In this document: piece by piece, positions 25,867-33,084 of the stretch
Layout of the letters: each line of letters begins with the position of its first letter
Position numbering within the stretch: the first letter of the stretch is position 1
Virus record (IMG/VR): IMGVR_UViG_3300020452_000858
Span: 1-40,744 of that record
Direction: 5' to 3' (one strand)
DNA: 40,744 bases
Origin: a virus
Program-made: the position numbers and the translations under genes
The notes under the pieces: model-generated
What the model was told of the DNA's origin: nothing
Databases searched by the model: none
Seen by the model: the letters and a program-made list of their open reading frames with translations, nothing else

Positions 25867-27425
25867 CACACACAATCAGAAGACCACAGATTGCCCTACT
25901 AGGAGAGTTTGACAGCACCCCGTACGCGGGCAGCGTCTATACGCGAAACGGTAACGCAGTGTCTGTAACTGCAATGACAAACAATGTGCCGCATTTTGAC
26001 GTTATAGCGTTTTTAAATGGCTATGGGTCTATTACGAACAACAGCTTAAAGAAGATCATGGATAATGCAAAGCCATCAGGGTTTGGATCTATTACTTGCG
26101 GGATCAATTCAGGCAATCGTTTCTACATAGAGGCGGCATCAACGTCTTTTGGGCTTGCGACTACAGGAACAAACCCCGAAGCAAGCCGAGAAATGTTTGG
26201 GTTTGACGGGACCGAATCCGTAAGTGGCTCGGGACCGTATACACTGACAGCGAGCAAGCGGTGGGCGCGCGGCGTCTTTCAAACTGATTACGATACTGTC
26301 GGCGGGTTAAAAATAGCTACATCATCAAGTGCAACAATGACAATGACCTATGCAAGCCAAGATCCAGGTCCAGCATCTGGACAGGTGACCATCACGTTTA
26401 CGGGTTTTACTGATGGCAATATAAACAACTTAGAAGTGGGCGGCACAGTCGAGGCCGTAAGCGCAGGAACGTCTTATACAATCGCTGGCTTCACTGTAGA
26501 CGGTAGCGGAAACCGCGTGGCCGTAATTGTCACCAGTGGATCAACCGTCAACCCTGGTCCATCCTATCAAGCTTCATACACATCAGAGTCCGTAACTGAT
26601 ATTGTCCCATCAAATCACCGCGTTCAGAATTTGGTTGCGTGGATACGCCAACGCACCGGAGTCTCTGACGCTGACGACATATATGCAGATCATTGTTTAG
26701 AGCGCTTCGAGTTTGCGGCCGGCAACACATCAATGACGGTTGTATTAGAAGAAGACGGCAGAATCTCCTTAAACTACCCATCATCTGTTGACTACAGCGG
26801 ACTAGCATCCGTGAGCGCTGCAGGTGAGGCGCTTTTTAGGCGTCTAGGTTTTGATGGCACGGAAACGGTGACCACAACAACCACAAACCACAGACAAATC
26901 AAGGGCAGCAATCGCGCGCCGTGCGTTTTAGCCACAGGGCGAGGCTATGTTAGCATGCGCAGAGAGGTGAGCGGACGAGATGAGTTAACCGTTATGGCTG
27001 ACGGATCAGTCATATCGTCAGGGCTGGCGCCAACAAAAGGTTGGTCGCTGACAATACGTGTGGATGGTCCTGCGCACGGCTATGCGTCTGACATGGAAAA
27101 GCATCTGCGCAACTGGTGGACGCACGCACGACGAGGGTTGACGATTTATCCAAGCTTCGGTGACCCAAACAACGGCGGTAAGGGTGGCAATGACACACGG
27201 AGGCATGCCGATTTGGAGAGCGTTTACGGATTAACGTCTAGACATAACGAAACGCAGACGGTCGAAGCCGACGAAAGTGAAACCCATTACGGAAAGAGGG
27301 TTGGCGGGCGCATTCTTGCCAGGCGTCACCCGTCCGACCAGCAATCACGGCGTGAATCGTACTCCGGGCAAATTGATATTCATCAAGATATTATACTTCG
27401 GCTTATAGACGACCCATCAAGGTAA
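25863..27425 (+). CDS. Distal tail structural protein with internal duplication
   Basis: A 520-residue protein overlapping the tape measure stop (ATGA) with a strong GGAGGCGG site. Placed right after the tape measure gene, it should be a distal tail or tail-tip subunit. Two parts look related: about residues 85-140 (ASREMFGFDGTESV then LTASKRWARGVF) and about 305-360 (GEALFRRLGFDGTETV then IKGSNRAPCVL). Each has a GFDGTE motif after a short helix. This is consistent with an internally duplicated beta-rich domain. Function beyond tail-tip structure is unknown. Confidence 0.65.
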   Translation: MTHTIRRPQIALLGEFDSTPYAGSVYTRNGNAVSVTAMTNNVPHFDVIAFLNGYGSITNNSLKKIMDNAKPSGFGSITCGINSGNRFYIEAASTSFGLATTGTNPEASREMFGFDGTESVSGSGPYTLTASKRWARGVFQTDYDTVGGLKIATSSSATMTMTYASQDPGPASGQVTITFTGFTDGNINNLEVGGTVEAVSAGTSYTIAGFTVDGSGNRVAVIVTSGSTVNPGPSYQASYTSESVTDIVPSNHRVQNLVAWIRQRTGVSDADDIYADHCLERFEFAAGNTSMTVVLEEDGRISLNYPSSVDYSGLASVSAAGEALFRRLGFDGTETVTTTTTNHRQIKGSNRAPCVLATGRGYVSMRREVSGRDELTVMADGSVISSGLAPTKGWSLTIRVDGPAHGYASDMEKHLRNWWTHARRGLTIYPSFGDPNNGGKGGNDTRRHADLESVYGLTSRHNETQTVEADESETHYGKRVGGRILARRHPSDQQSRRESYSGQIDIHQDIILRLIDDPSR

Positions 27426-27430
27426 TAAGA

Positions 27431-28123
27431 ATGAGCGAATCAGAAAGAGATTGGAACCTGGCCAAGCTTAACGCAGGGCTATTTGAGGACGACGTTTTAG
27501 GTGAGCTGATTAGATGCGGTGCAAGGGCCGTGCAGACGGCCGCAGGGCTTACCGTTGACGGGCTGGCGGGACCAGCAACGCGGGCAGCCGTTGAAGACGC
27601 CATAGGAAAGACGATAGAGGGCACTGGGGACCATGATGGGGTGCGGCCTACATACCAGGTGCCCATACCAAGAAGAAATGCCATAGAGAGCATTTACGGC
27701 ACCTTTAGGTACAAAGAGCACCCCGACACACCAGGCGCAATTATAATTGAGAAAGATTGGGTGAAGGCTAACATCACACGACTTGAGCTGCATACGGGGC
27801 AGAAAGTGTGGGTGCATCGGTCGATTGCTTTTGAAATGGGCGAACTTTATAAAAAAGCGTGTGAGGTTAGCGGATACACACCCGCAAAGGTAGCAAGTTG
27901 GGTGCCCCGACATATGAGGTGGGACAAGTCACGAAGCCTAAGCCGTCATTCGTGGGGAATAGCTTTCGATATTGATTGGCACCTAAACGGCATCGGAATG
28001 TCTGACACGCCCTTACATCGACACCCAGAATGGGTAGAAGTGTTTAGGGGCGCAGGGTGGAATTGCGGCATTGACTGGAGAACATACAATGATCCTATGC
28101 ACTTTGAGCGGACAGCGCGCTAG
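27431..28123 (+). CDS. Endolysin: M15-type peptidase with peptidoglycan-binding domain
   Basis: A 230-residue protein. Residues about 8-60 form a PG_binding_1-like domain (LAKLNAGLFEDDVLGELI, AVQTAAGLTVDGLAGPATRAAV). The C-terminal half is an M15 zinc peptidase: H173 and D180 in SRHSWGIAFDID and H224 in DPMHFE are the metal ligands; these enzymes cut D-Ala-containing bonds in peptide stems. It probably degrades cell wall at lysis, or locally at infection since it ends the tail operon. No signal peptide is visible. Its stop shares the palindrome CTAG with the convergent sulfotransferase gene. A transglycosylase at 32.6 kb is a second muralytic enzyme. Confidence 0.85.
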   Translation: MSESERDWNLAKLNAGLFEDDVLGELIRCGARAVQTAAGLTVDGLAGPATRAAVEDAIGKTIEGTGDHDGVRPTYQVPIPRRNAIESIYGTFRYKEHPDTPGAIIIEKDWVKANITRLELHTGQKVWVHRSIAFEMGELYKKACEVSGYTPAKVASWVPRHMRWDKSRSLSRHSWGIAFDIDWHLNGIGMSDTPLHRHPEWVEVFRGAGWNCGIDWRTYNDPMHFERTAR

Positions 28124-28716
28124 CTTTCTGGAAAAGTCTGATAATCGAAAAAGTAGAAGTCTTGAGCGTAGACCTGAAGCACCTTCTCCAAGACCGCAGT
28201 GGGTGCGGCCGACCAGTCCACGAATAGCTGCAAGGATTTGCCAAGGTGGGGCATGCTGGAGTTGCTAGAAATCCAGCCACGGAATGCCAAAGCTTGAGCA
28301 ACTTGCGCAAGCCCGTCTTCATATCTAAACACTTCAGAACTGTCTAGAACAAACTCCGATGCAGGTCTTAAGCACATATTCCAGACCGTGTAGATCTTTT
28401 CCGTAGGCATATCCATAAAAGATCGAAAAAGCTCAGACGCGCTTGACACGTTGCCATGTACAGAAAACGCACTAGCTATTCTGTCCATAGGGTGCCTAAT
28501 GATAGCAAAGCTCTTAGGCAGGCAGCCCCTATAGTGCGCCCGAATCTCAAAATAGTTAAAGTGACGACTTTCGCGGCCGTGCATTTCGTAAGAAGTGGAC
28601 CAGCCGGCCGTCTCCATCATCTTCACAATGGTACGGCCGCCAGTCCTGGGTACATGGCAGAAGTAAACGCGCTCATTTTCGCCCGTCTTGTGGTTCTTTC
28701 TGCACAGTTCAACCAT
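28120..28716 (-). CDS. Sulfotransferase-like protein
   Basis: A 198-residue protein. I use the ATG at 28716, which overlaps the previous stop; a TTG 27 bases upstream is an alternative. It has both PAPS-binding motifs of sulfotransferases: a P-loop-like 5' site (HVPRTGGRTI, about residues 21-30) and a 3' site (IIRHPMDRIASAF, about 72-84, with R74 and S82). The family transfers sulfate from PAPS to hydroxyls or amines on carbohydrates or other molecules. It is rare in phages. It sits with coiled-coil and SSB genes on a short leftward unit. The substrate is unknown; modifying a host envelope glycan is a reasonable guess. Confidence 0.75.
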   Translation of the reverse strand: MVELCRKNHKTGENERVYFCHVPRTGGRTIVKMMETAGWSTSYEMHGRESRHFNYFEIRAHYRGCLPKSFAIIRHPMDRIASAFSVHGNVSSASELFRSFMDMPTEKIYTVWNMCLRPASEFVLDSSEVFRYEDGLAQVAQALAFRGWISSNSSMPHLGKSLQLFVDWSAAPTAVLEKVLQVYAQDFYFFDYQTFPES

Positions 28717-28912
28717 CGCGCAAATATTTCTCCAAGACTTCAATGCACCGGGTGTTGTGTTCTATCATTTCCTTCATGAGTAAGAGCTGCTCACGCGTAG
28801 CGTCAATGTATTCTATGAGCGCATGATTGCGACGGTGTAAGTCCGACTCAACGGCCGCAATTCTGTCGACTTGATCGGCCGGCTTTGCGTCTAATATGTG
28901 CGAAAAGTCCAT
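28709..28912 (-). CDS. Small coiled-coil protein
   Basis: A 67-residue, mostly helical charged protein (DQVDRIAAVESDLHRRNHAL, then REQLLLMKEMIEHNTRCIEVLEKYLRDG) with heptad-like leucine and isoleucine positions in the second half. It lies 5 bases after SSB and overlaps the sulfotransferase start by 8 bases, so the three are co-translated. It has only a weak ribosome site. Function unknown; a protein-protein interaction role is possible. Confidence 0.6.
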   Translation of the reverse strand: MDFSHILDAKPADQVDRIAAVESDLHRRNHALIEYIDATREQLLLMKEMIEHNTRCIEVLEKYLRDG

Positions 28913-28917
28913 TTTTC

Positions 28918-29349
28918 TTACCAGGGGCTATTGCTTTTTGACGGGTCTTGGCTTGTGAAACCACCTTCAGAATTGCCCCACGCGCCAGAATTTCCGCCAT
29001 GTTGAAAAGAATTTGCCGCGGATTCGCCACCAAAAGGTGTGATCTTGTCTACTTTGATTTCTTTTACATAGATTTTTTGACCGTCTTTTTCATAGCTGTC
29101 GGTTGAAAGCGTACCCTGCACGATAACCTTAGAGCCTTGCCGCAAATAGGCCTGCGCGGTCTCCGCGGTGCCATTCCAAAGCACAGCCTTATTGAACTGC
29201 CTGCCTTCTCTAAGCTCGCCCTGCCTTGTTTTGTATGCGTGCCGTGTTTCAAGGTTTATGCGTGCAACCATTGATCCGCCGTCAAACTGCTTGACCATCG
29301 GATCGTCTGTTATAGTGCCGCTAATGATCACAGTGTTTATGTCATTCAT
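28918..29349 (-). CDS. ssb: Single-stranded DNA-binding protein
   Basis: A 143-residue OB-fold SSB. The first 100 residues show the family pattern: NTVIISGTITDDPMVKQF, ARINLETRHAYKT, FNKAVLWNGTAETAQAYLRQG, VIVQGTLSTDSYEKDGQKIYV. The C-terminal tail is short, Gly/Ser/Asn-rich and ends SPW; it lacks the acidic DDDIPF tip used by cellular SSBs to recruit partners. The start overlaps the upstream stop (ATGA) and has an ACGGAGA site like other early genes here. It coats ssDNA in replication and recombination. Confidence 0.92.
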   Translation of the reverse strand: MNDINTVIISGTITDDPMVKQFDGGSMVARINLETRHAYKTRQGELREGRQFNKAVLWNGTAETAQAYLRQGSKVIVQGTLSTDSYEKDGQKIYVKEIKVDKITPFGGESAANSFQHGGNSGAWGNSEGGFTSQDPSKSNSPW

Positions 29350-29708
29350 TTCTTTCTCCGTTTATTCTTGAGCAACTCGACACGAAGTGCTCCAAATTCA
29401 CATTCACCGCATGCCCGGCAACCAGCAATCTCATACTCTACAGGGCTTGCACCTTCAGCATCTAAAGACTCAAGCCTTGCCTTAGCTTTAGAGTGTCTTT
29501 GTGCGCAAGATTTTCCGCTTAGAAAACATACTTCACCAGGCTTAGCCCATTTGCAATAGAAAAAACGAGCGGCTTGATCAGACGTGCGCGGGCGCTTCTG
29601 TTTAAAAATGCCCACACGATCAATATGTTCTTGCAGTTTATCCACGGCCTCTTTAATACTTTTTCCGTAAAGAAAACTTTTTGATTGCCAACAACTCCCC
29701 GCGGGCAT
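29346..29708 (-). CDS. Cys-rich protein, probable zinc-binding
   Basis: A protein of about 120 residues. The N-terminus is uncertain; I place it at the ATG at 29708, while an ATG 30 bases upstream overlaps the divergent replication gene. The second half has Cys-rich patterns (FYCKWAKPGEVCFLSGKSC, then CRACGECEFG) that could bind zinc or an iron-sulfur centre. The C-terminus is basic (LLKNKRRKK). It is coupled to SSB by an ATGA overlap. A role in DNA metabolism is inferred from operon context. Confidence 0.6.
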   Translation of the reverse strand: MPAGSCWQSKSFLYGKSIKEAVDKLQEHIDRVGIFKQKRPRTSDQAARFFYCKWAKPGEVCFLSGKSCAQRHSKAKARLESLDAEGASPVEYEIAGCRACGECEFGALRVELLKNKRRKK

Positions 29709-29719
29709 AGTGTAGGGTA

Positions 29720-30520
29720 ATGACACACATTCGACCACAAAAAACTATTGCGGCGTTTTTACTTACTGACGGCGGCGGCGCAAAGCTTTCAAAACTTTCA
29801 ACGCTTCCATTGTGCTCAGTGCTGCTTGCGGTGTCATTACTGACAGATGCGCACAGCGTATCCAAGTGTAGTCAGCAACAAATTGCCGACGGGCTAGGAA
29901 TCGGGCTTAGAACGGTGAAGAATACATTCAAGGAACTGCTTGCCCTTGGAATACTTCGGAAGCTATCGAGAGGCGCATATGGTGTCACCTCTTACGACAA
30001 CCTTGAGCTAAGGTGCAACCACTGCACCTTCAGCATAGATAAGTGCAACCATTGCACCTTCGGAAAAGATAAGTGCAACCATTGCACCTTCGGCGCTTTA
30101 GATTCTGAGAAATCTGAAGAGTATACAATTATAAAAGACTACCCGGTAAGTGGTAGTCAGGTTATCAGCAACGACGACAACCGACAACAGAAAATTGAAA
30201 GACTTGAAAAGATTGTTTGTGACAACCTCGGTACGGCGGTCTGGGCACAGTCGATGAACTGGGCAGACTTAATGAATCGAGCCGAGTGGGATTTGGATAC
30301 GGTGACGGACGCGATCATTTCATATAAGGACAAAGTAATAGGCGCGGGACAGAGGCATCGATTCTCTAGGCTCTATACTTTTGTCAAGACAGAGGCAGAG
30401 TCAAAGCGGGCTCGACGTCCGCTGAGGCCAAACTATACACCACAAGATGTGGAAGACGAAGGGCAGAGAATAACGGAGGGCACTATGGGTGAACTATTGG
30501 AAAGGTTAAAGAATGTTTGA
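29720..30520 (+). CDS. Replication initiator, lambda O-like, with internal iterons
   Basis: A 266-residue protein. Residues about 45-85 form a helix-turn-helix (KCSQQQIADGLGIGLRTVKNTFKELLALG). About 97-125 hold three copies of CNHCTF spaced exactly 10 residues; these are encoded by 30-bp DNA repeats (iterons). The C-terminal part is helical, ends near residue 266 and directly precedes the DnaB gene. This is the lambda O/P arrangement: the initiator binds iterons in its own gene, melts the origin and recruits the helicase. An alternative reading is that the CxxC pairs bind zinc. Start context is AGGGTA before ATG. Its gene is divergent from the SSB operon. Confidence 0.8.
   Translation: MTHIRPQKTIAAFLLTDGGGAKLSKLSTLPLCSVLLAVSLLTDAHSVSKCSQQQIADGLGIGLRTVKNTFKELLALGILRKLSRGAYGVTSYDNLELRCNHCTFSIDKCNHCTFGKDKCNHCTFGALDSEKSEEYTIIKDYPVSGSQVISNDDNRQQKIERLEKIVCDNLGTAVWAQSMNWADLMNRAEWDLDTVTDAIISYKDKVIGAGQRHRFSRLYTFVKTEAESKRARRPLRPNYTPQDVEDEGQRITEGTMGELLERLKNV
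30013..30140 (+). repeat. Predicted replication origin: three 30-bp iterons and AT-rich region
   Basis: Three direct repeats start at 30013, 30043 and 30073, an exact 30-bp period (about three helical turns). Each core is GTGCAACCATTGCAC (15-bp palindrome, C for T in the first copy) followed by CTTC; copies two and three agree over 23 bases. An AT-rich stretch (30098-30140) follows, as expected for a DNA-unwinding element. The half-site GTGCA also forms the palindromes at the early promoters, but arranged in the opposite sense. Confidence 0.7.
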
Positions 30521-31844
30521 GGTTGACAAGACTGACAGCCTGGAGGCCGAAGCGTCAATCATTGGTGCGGCTCTTGTTCGTGACTTAGTGGTTGATGAGC
30601 TGTCGGGGGTTTTGGAGCCTGCACACTTTAGAAGCTCAGAGCTTGGTGGGCTGTGGGCTGTAATGATGGCAACGCGCTCAAAGGGTATGCCCACGCGGTA
30701 CGGTCAAATGATTGCGGAGGGGTGTGATGATAGTGCGCTCAGACAATGCCAAGATATGGTTGCATCGCACTTAGGGTTTGAGACGTATGCTGCGCAGATT
30801 ATGGAAGCCCACAAGCGAAGGAATGTCATAGCGGCATGCATGTCTACAATCGACATGGCGAGAGACTCACCAATGGATGGAAGCTTTGAGGGTGACGTGT
30901 TTGACGTCATGCTTGGCGCACTAGGCACAGCCAAGACAAACTCGGACGTTTACAGTTTGAAGGATAGCGCACAGAGCGCATTTACTTCAGCGCTTGAGGC
31001 GCTGCAAAATGGTGGCGACGTTTCTGGGTTGTCGGTGGGTTATCCGTCCATTGATTCAAAGACGACAGGCCTGCAGCCTGGTGATTTGGTAATACTTGCT
31101 GCACGCCCTGGCATGGGTAAGACTACGCTGGCACTAAATATTGCGCGGCATGCATGCATTGAAAAGCAGGTGGCGTTCTTCTCTTTGGAAATGCCGCACC
31201 AGCAGTTGGGCGGAAAGATTTTGTCTTCCGAGGTTGGCATAGGCTCACAGGCTTTGCGCACTGGGATGATAGGCGGAAAGCAAACGGATTTGCTTAGGGC
31301 GGTTGAGCGTTTTGGTAAGTGGGGGCTTACAATCTTTGACAATTCGGGGGCGACTCTTGGGTACATGCGAAGCAAGCTGCACCAAGTGGAGGCACGCACA
31401 GGGAAAAAGACGGACTTGATTTTGCTGGACTATCTGCAACTTATGCGTGGCGGTCGTTCGGAGAATCGTGTGCAAGAGGTAAGCGAGTTGAGTAGGGGAT
31501 TAAAGCTGCTGGCGCGAGATTTTAAGTGCCCCGTTATAGCGCTGAGCCAGTTGAATCGTAGTGTGGAAAGTAGACAGGACAAGCGGCCGTTGTTGTCAGA
31601 TTTAAGGGAATCGGGAAGCATTGAGCAAGATGCTGATATGGTGTGGTTTATCTATCGTGAAGAGTATTATGACAAGCACGCGCCTCGTGATGGTGCTGAG
31701 TTGATTATTGCAAAGCAGCGCAACGGGCCATTGTGCACAGTGCCTCTGTCTTTTGATGGAAGGTTGAGCCGATTCAAAGAGCCAAGCTTTGATGATTTGA
31801 CAGTGAAGCAAGCCAACGAAAGGATAAGATCGTGGCAAGGATAA
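30513..31844 (+). CDS. dnaB: DnaB-family replicative helicase
   Basis: A 443-residue protein with a clear DnaB layout. The N-terminal domain is at about residues 8-135. A RecA-type core has Walker A at 197-205 (ARPGMGKTT), a Walker B-like LILLDYLQLM near 305-314, and the DnaB-typical SQLNRSVESRQDKRPLLSDLRESGSIEQDADMV segment after it. It unwinds the fork ahead of the polymerase and is loaded by the preceding initiator. It overlaps that gene by 8 bases and is followed by a small winged-helix protein. No separate loader gene is visible. Confidence 0.95.
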   Translation: MFEVDKTDSLEAEASIIGAALVRDLVVDELSGVLEPAHFRSSELGGLWAVMMATRSKGMPTRYGQMIAEGCDDSALRQCQDMVASHLGFETYAAQIMEAHKRRNVIAACMSTIDMARDSPMDGSFEGDVFDVMLGALGTAKTNSDVYSLKDSAQSAFTSALEALQNGGDVSGLSVGYPSIDSKTTGLQPGDLVILAARPGMGKTTLALNIARHACIEKQVAFFSLEMPHQQLGGKILSSEVGIGSQALRTGMIGGKQTDLLRAVERFGKWGLTIFDNSGATLGYMRSKLHQVEARTGKKTDLILLDYLQLMRGGRSENRVQEVSELSRGLKLLARDFKCPVIALSQLNRSVESRQDKRPLLSDLRESGSIEQDADMVWFIYREEYYDKHAPRDGAELIIAKQRNGPLCTVPLSFDGRLSRFKEPSFDDLTVKQANERIRSWQG

Positions 31845-32038
31845 CAACGCAACAAATAAGGGACGCTGTGGTTGAGGTTTCTAGGGACAAGGGCAGGCCC
31901 GCTACATATGAAGATGTGCAACATTACTTTGGGATGAGCTTTCCGCAACATGCCCGCTACTATGTCAGACTGGCAGTTGAGGCCGGACTGATAAAGGTTG
32001 ACCGTGAAAGGCAACCACACTGGTTGGAGGCAGTCTGA
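31832..32038 (+). CDS. Small winged-helix DNA-binding protein
   Basis: A 68-residue protein started by a GTG that overlaps the helicase stop. It has the helix-helix-wing order of a winged helix (TQQIRDAVVEVSRDKGRPATYEDVQHYFGM, then YYVRLAVEAGLIKVDRERQPHWL). It is joined to the nuclease gene that follows by a TGATG overlap. A replication or regulatory role is inferred from location. Confidence 0.65.
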   Translation: MARITTQQIRDAVVEVSRDKGRPATYEDVQHYFGMSFPQHARYYVRLAVEAGLIKVDRERQPHWLEAV

Positions 32039-32388
32039 TGGGTTTACTGTCAAGGCGGAAGGGGGCAGCGAACGAGCGCCGCTTGGCCAAGATGTTTGCA
32101 GATGCGATGCCAGGGGCAGACGTGCACCGCGGGCTACAATACCAAAACAGATTTGCGTGCGACAAGGTGCCCGATGTCGAGTGCCCCGTCTTTTGGGTTG
32201 AGGCAAAAGTGGGCAAGAAACCAAATCCGAGGGCGGCAATGAGTCAGGCACGCGATGATGTGACAAAGGGAAAGATTCCGATTGCGGTCATACGTGATGA
32301 CGGTGCGCCAAGCGATGAATTTGTGTGTATCGGTTTGGCTGACTTTCTAGACTTTGTTGGTGAGTGGTGGGAAAGGGGCGAGCGGTGA
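32038..32388 (+). CDS. PD-(D/E)xK-type nuclease, Holliday-junction resolvase-like
   Basis: A 116-residue protein with a restriction-endonuclease-like core: an N-terminal helix with a Glu (ANERRLAKMFADAMPGAD), then a metal-binding PDVECPVFWVEAKVGKK segment (D and E-x-K around residues 43-55), followed by a GKIPIAVIRDDG strand. These features fit phage Holliday-junction resolvases or related nucleases that process branched DNA before packaging. It is cotranslated with the winged-helix gene. RusA-type resolvases look different. Confidence is moderate because only the core motifs are visible. Confidence 0.65.
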   Translation: MGLLSRRKGAANERRLAKMFADAMPGADVHRGLQYQNRFACDKVPDVECPVFWVEAKVGKKPNPRAAMSQARDDVTKGKIPIAVIRDDGAPSDEFVCIGLADFLDFVGEWWERGER

Positions 32389-32501
32389 ACATATACGATG
32401 ATCCCATCCTTTTGGATTTCGGGTCTGTTAATTTTTGGGTGTGGCTTTTAGGTGGCAGCATTTATTCATGGATATTGATCGAAGTGTTTGGGGGTGATTA
32501 A
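32385..32501 (+). CDS. Tiny membrane protein, possible holin component
   Basis: A 38-residue reading frame started by GTG in a GTGA overlap with the nuclease gene, with a GAAAGGGGCG site. It encodes one hydrophobic segment (about residues 15-34, VNFWVWLLGGSIYSWILIEV) flanked by acidic ends. It is followed without a gap (TAATG) by a second one-membrane-segment protein, and then an exported transglycosylase. Tight overlaps and topology support a real gene. Function in lysis is inferred from the neighbours. Confidence 0.55.
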   Translation: MNIYDDPILLDFGSVNFWVWLLGGSIYSWILIEVFGGD

Positions 32502-32635
32502 TGCGGGCTGTCTTTCCATACGAGCAAATGCAGCATGGATCCTCTGTTGATATGTACGGGCTGATCTTAGGTGTCACAATTGTTGCTGTGTCGATTGTTT
32601 CTCTTGTAATGATTAGAAAGGGCGATGGCTCATGA
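32501..32635 (+). CDS. Small membrane protein, possible holin
   Basis: A 44-residue protein from the ATG overlapping the previous stop by one base. The N-terminal 17 residues are soluble. Residues about 18-38 form a membrane helix (MYGLILGVTIVAVSIVSLVM) followed by RKGDGS. The basic C-terminus after the helix implies the C-terminus is cytoplasmic. It ends in an ATGA overlap with the transglycosylase gene. A single-helix holin or antiholin is the likely reading; proof is lacking. Confidence 0.55.
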   Translation: MRAVFPYEQMQHGSSVDMYGLILGVTIVAVSIVSLVMIRKGDGS

Positions 32636-33084
32636 TTGGCTTGCTGTGTGTGTCGATGTTCTGCGGGATAGTTGTTAAGGCTGAAGGGGTAAAGAATATT
32701 ACTGAACGCGTGAGCGTGTGTGTCGATGTAGTCAATGAGGCGCAGCGCCAAAACGTTGAGCCCGCCTTGGCGGTGGCGGTAGCCTGGCGTGAGTCAGCCC
32801 TTACTCGTGACGCGGTAAGCAGTGCAGGCGCCGTAGGACCAATGCAGGTGATGCCCAGGTTTTGGTGTAAGTCTAAGTCATGCAACTACATTGAGGCGGG
32901 TGTGCGGGCGTTGAAGTATTACACCAAAAGGTACGGTGAGCAGGGCGGACTCTGCGCGTACTTGAGCGGGCGGCCGTGTCAATATGGCGGTGAGACGGTT
33001 AGCGCATACAGGTCTAGCGTTATCATGAAGGCGGCAAGCTATGCAGAGCTGTGGCGAAAGGTGTGTGACTCTGATGGGTGCTGA
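32632..33084 (+). CDS. Exported lytic transglycosylase (SLT-type endolysin)
   Basis: A 150-residue protein. Residues 1-17 form a short Sec-type signal (IGLLCVSMFCGIVVKA) with a plausible cut after KA. The mature part is a small SLT domain: the catalytic Glu at about E54 in AWRESALT, followed by GAVGPMQVMP (residues 67-75), typical of the fold. It has seven Cys residues after the signal, consistent with disulfides in the periplasm. It cuts peptidoglycan glycan strands. Its location directly after two small membrane proteins makes a lysis cassette likely. Being exported without a holin would fit a signal-dependent endolysin. Confidence 0.8.
   Translation: MIGLLCVSMFCGIVVKAEGVKNITERVSVCVDVVNEAQRQNVEPALAVAVAWRESALTRDAVSSAGAVGPMQVMPRFWCKSKSCNYIEAGVRALKYYTKRYGEQGGLCAYLSGRPCQYGGETVSAYRSSVIMKAASYAELWRKVCDSDGC

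Noticed and set aside
20128-25871. Long open frames on the minus strand under the tail tube and tape measure genes
   Set aside because: They mirror codon bias of the plus-strand genes, lack ribosome sites and have low-complexity Ser/Ala/Cys-rich products; they are shadows.
29640-29720. Possible leftward start further into the Cys-rich gene (GTG near 29645) with its own leader
   Set aside because: AAAGAGG is too close to that GTG, and the ATG at 29708 keeps more of the protein; noted only as a start alternative.
30007-30093. CNHCTF repeats as a zinc-finger array
   Set aside because: The repeats are exactly periodic at DNA level with palindromic cores in an initiator gene before dnaB, so an origin is the better explanation; metal binding is not excluded.
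30013-30094. CRISPR array
   Set aside because: Only three repeats with 11-base spacers, in-frame within a coding gene; no cas genes anywhere.
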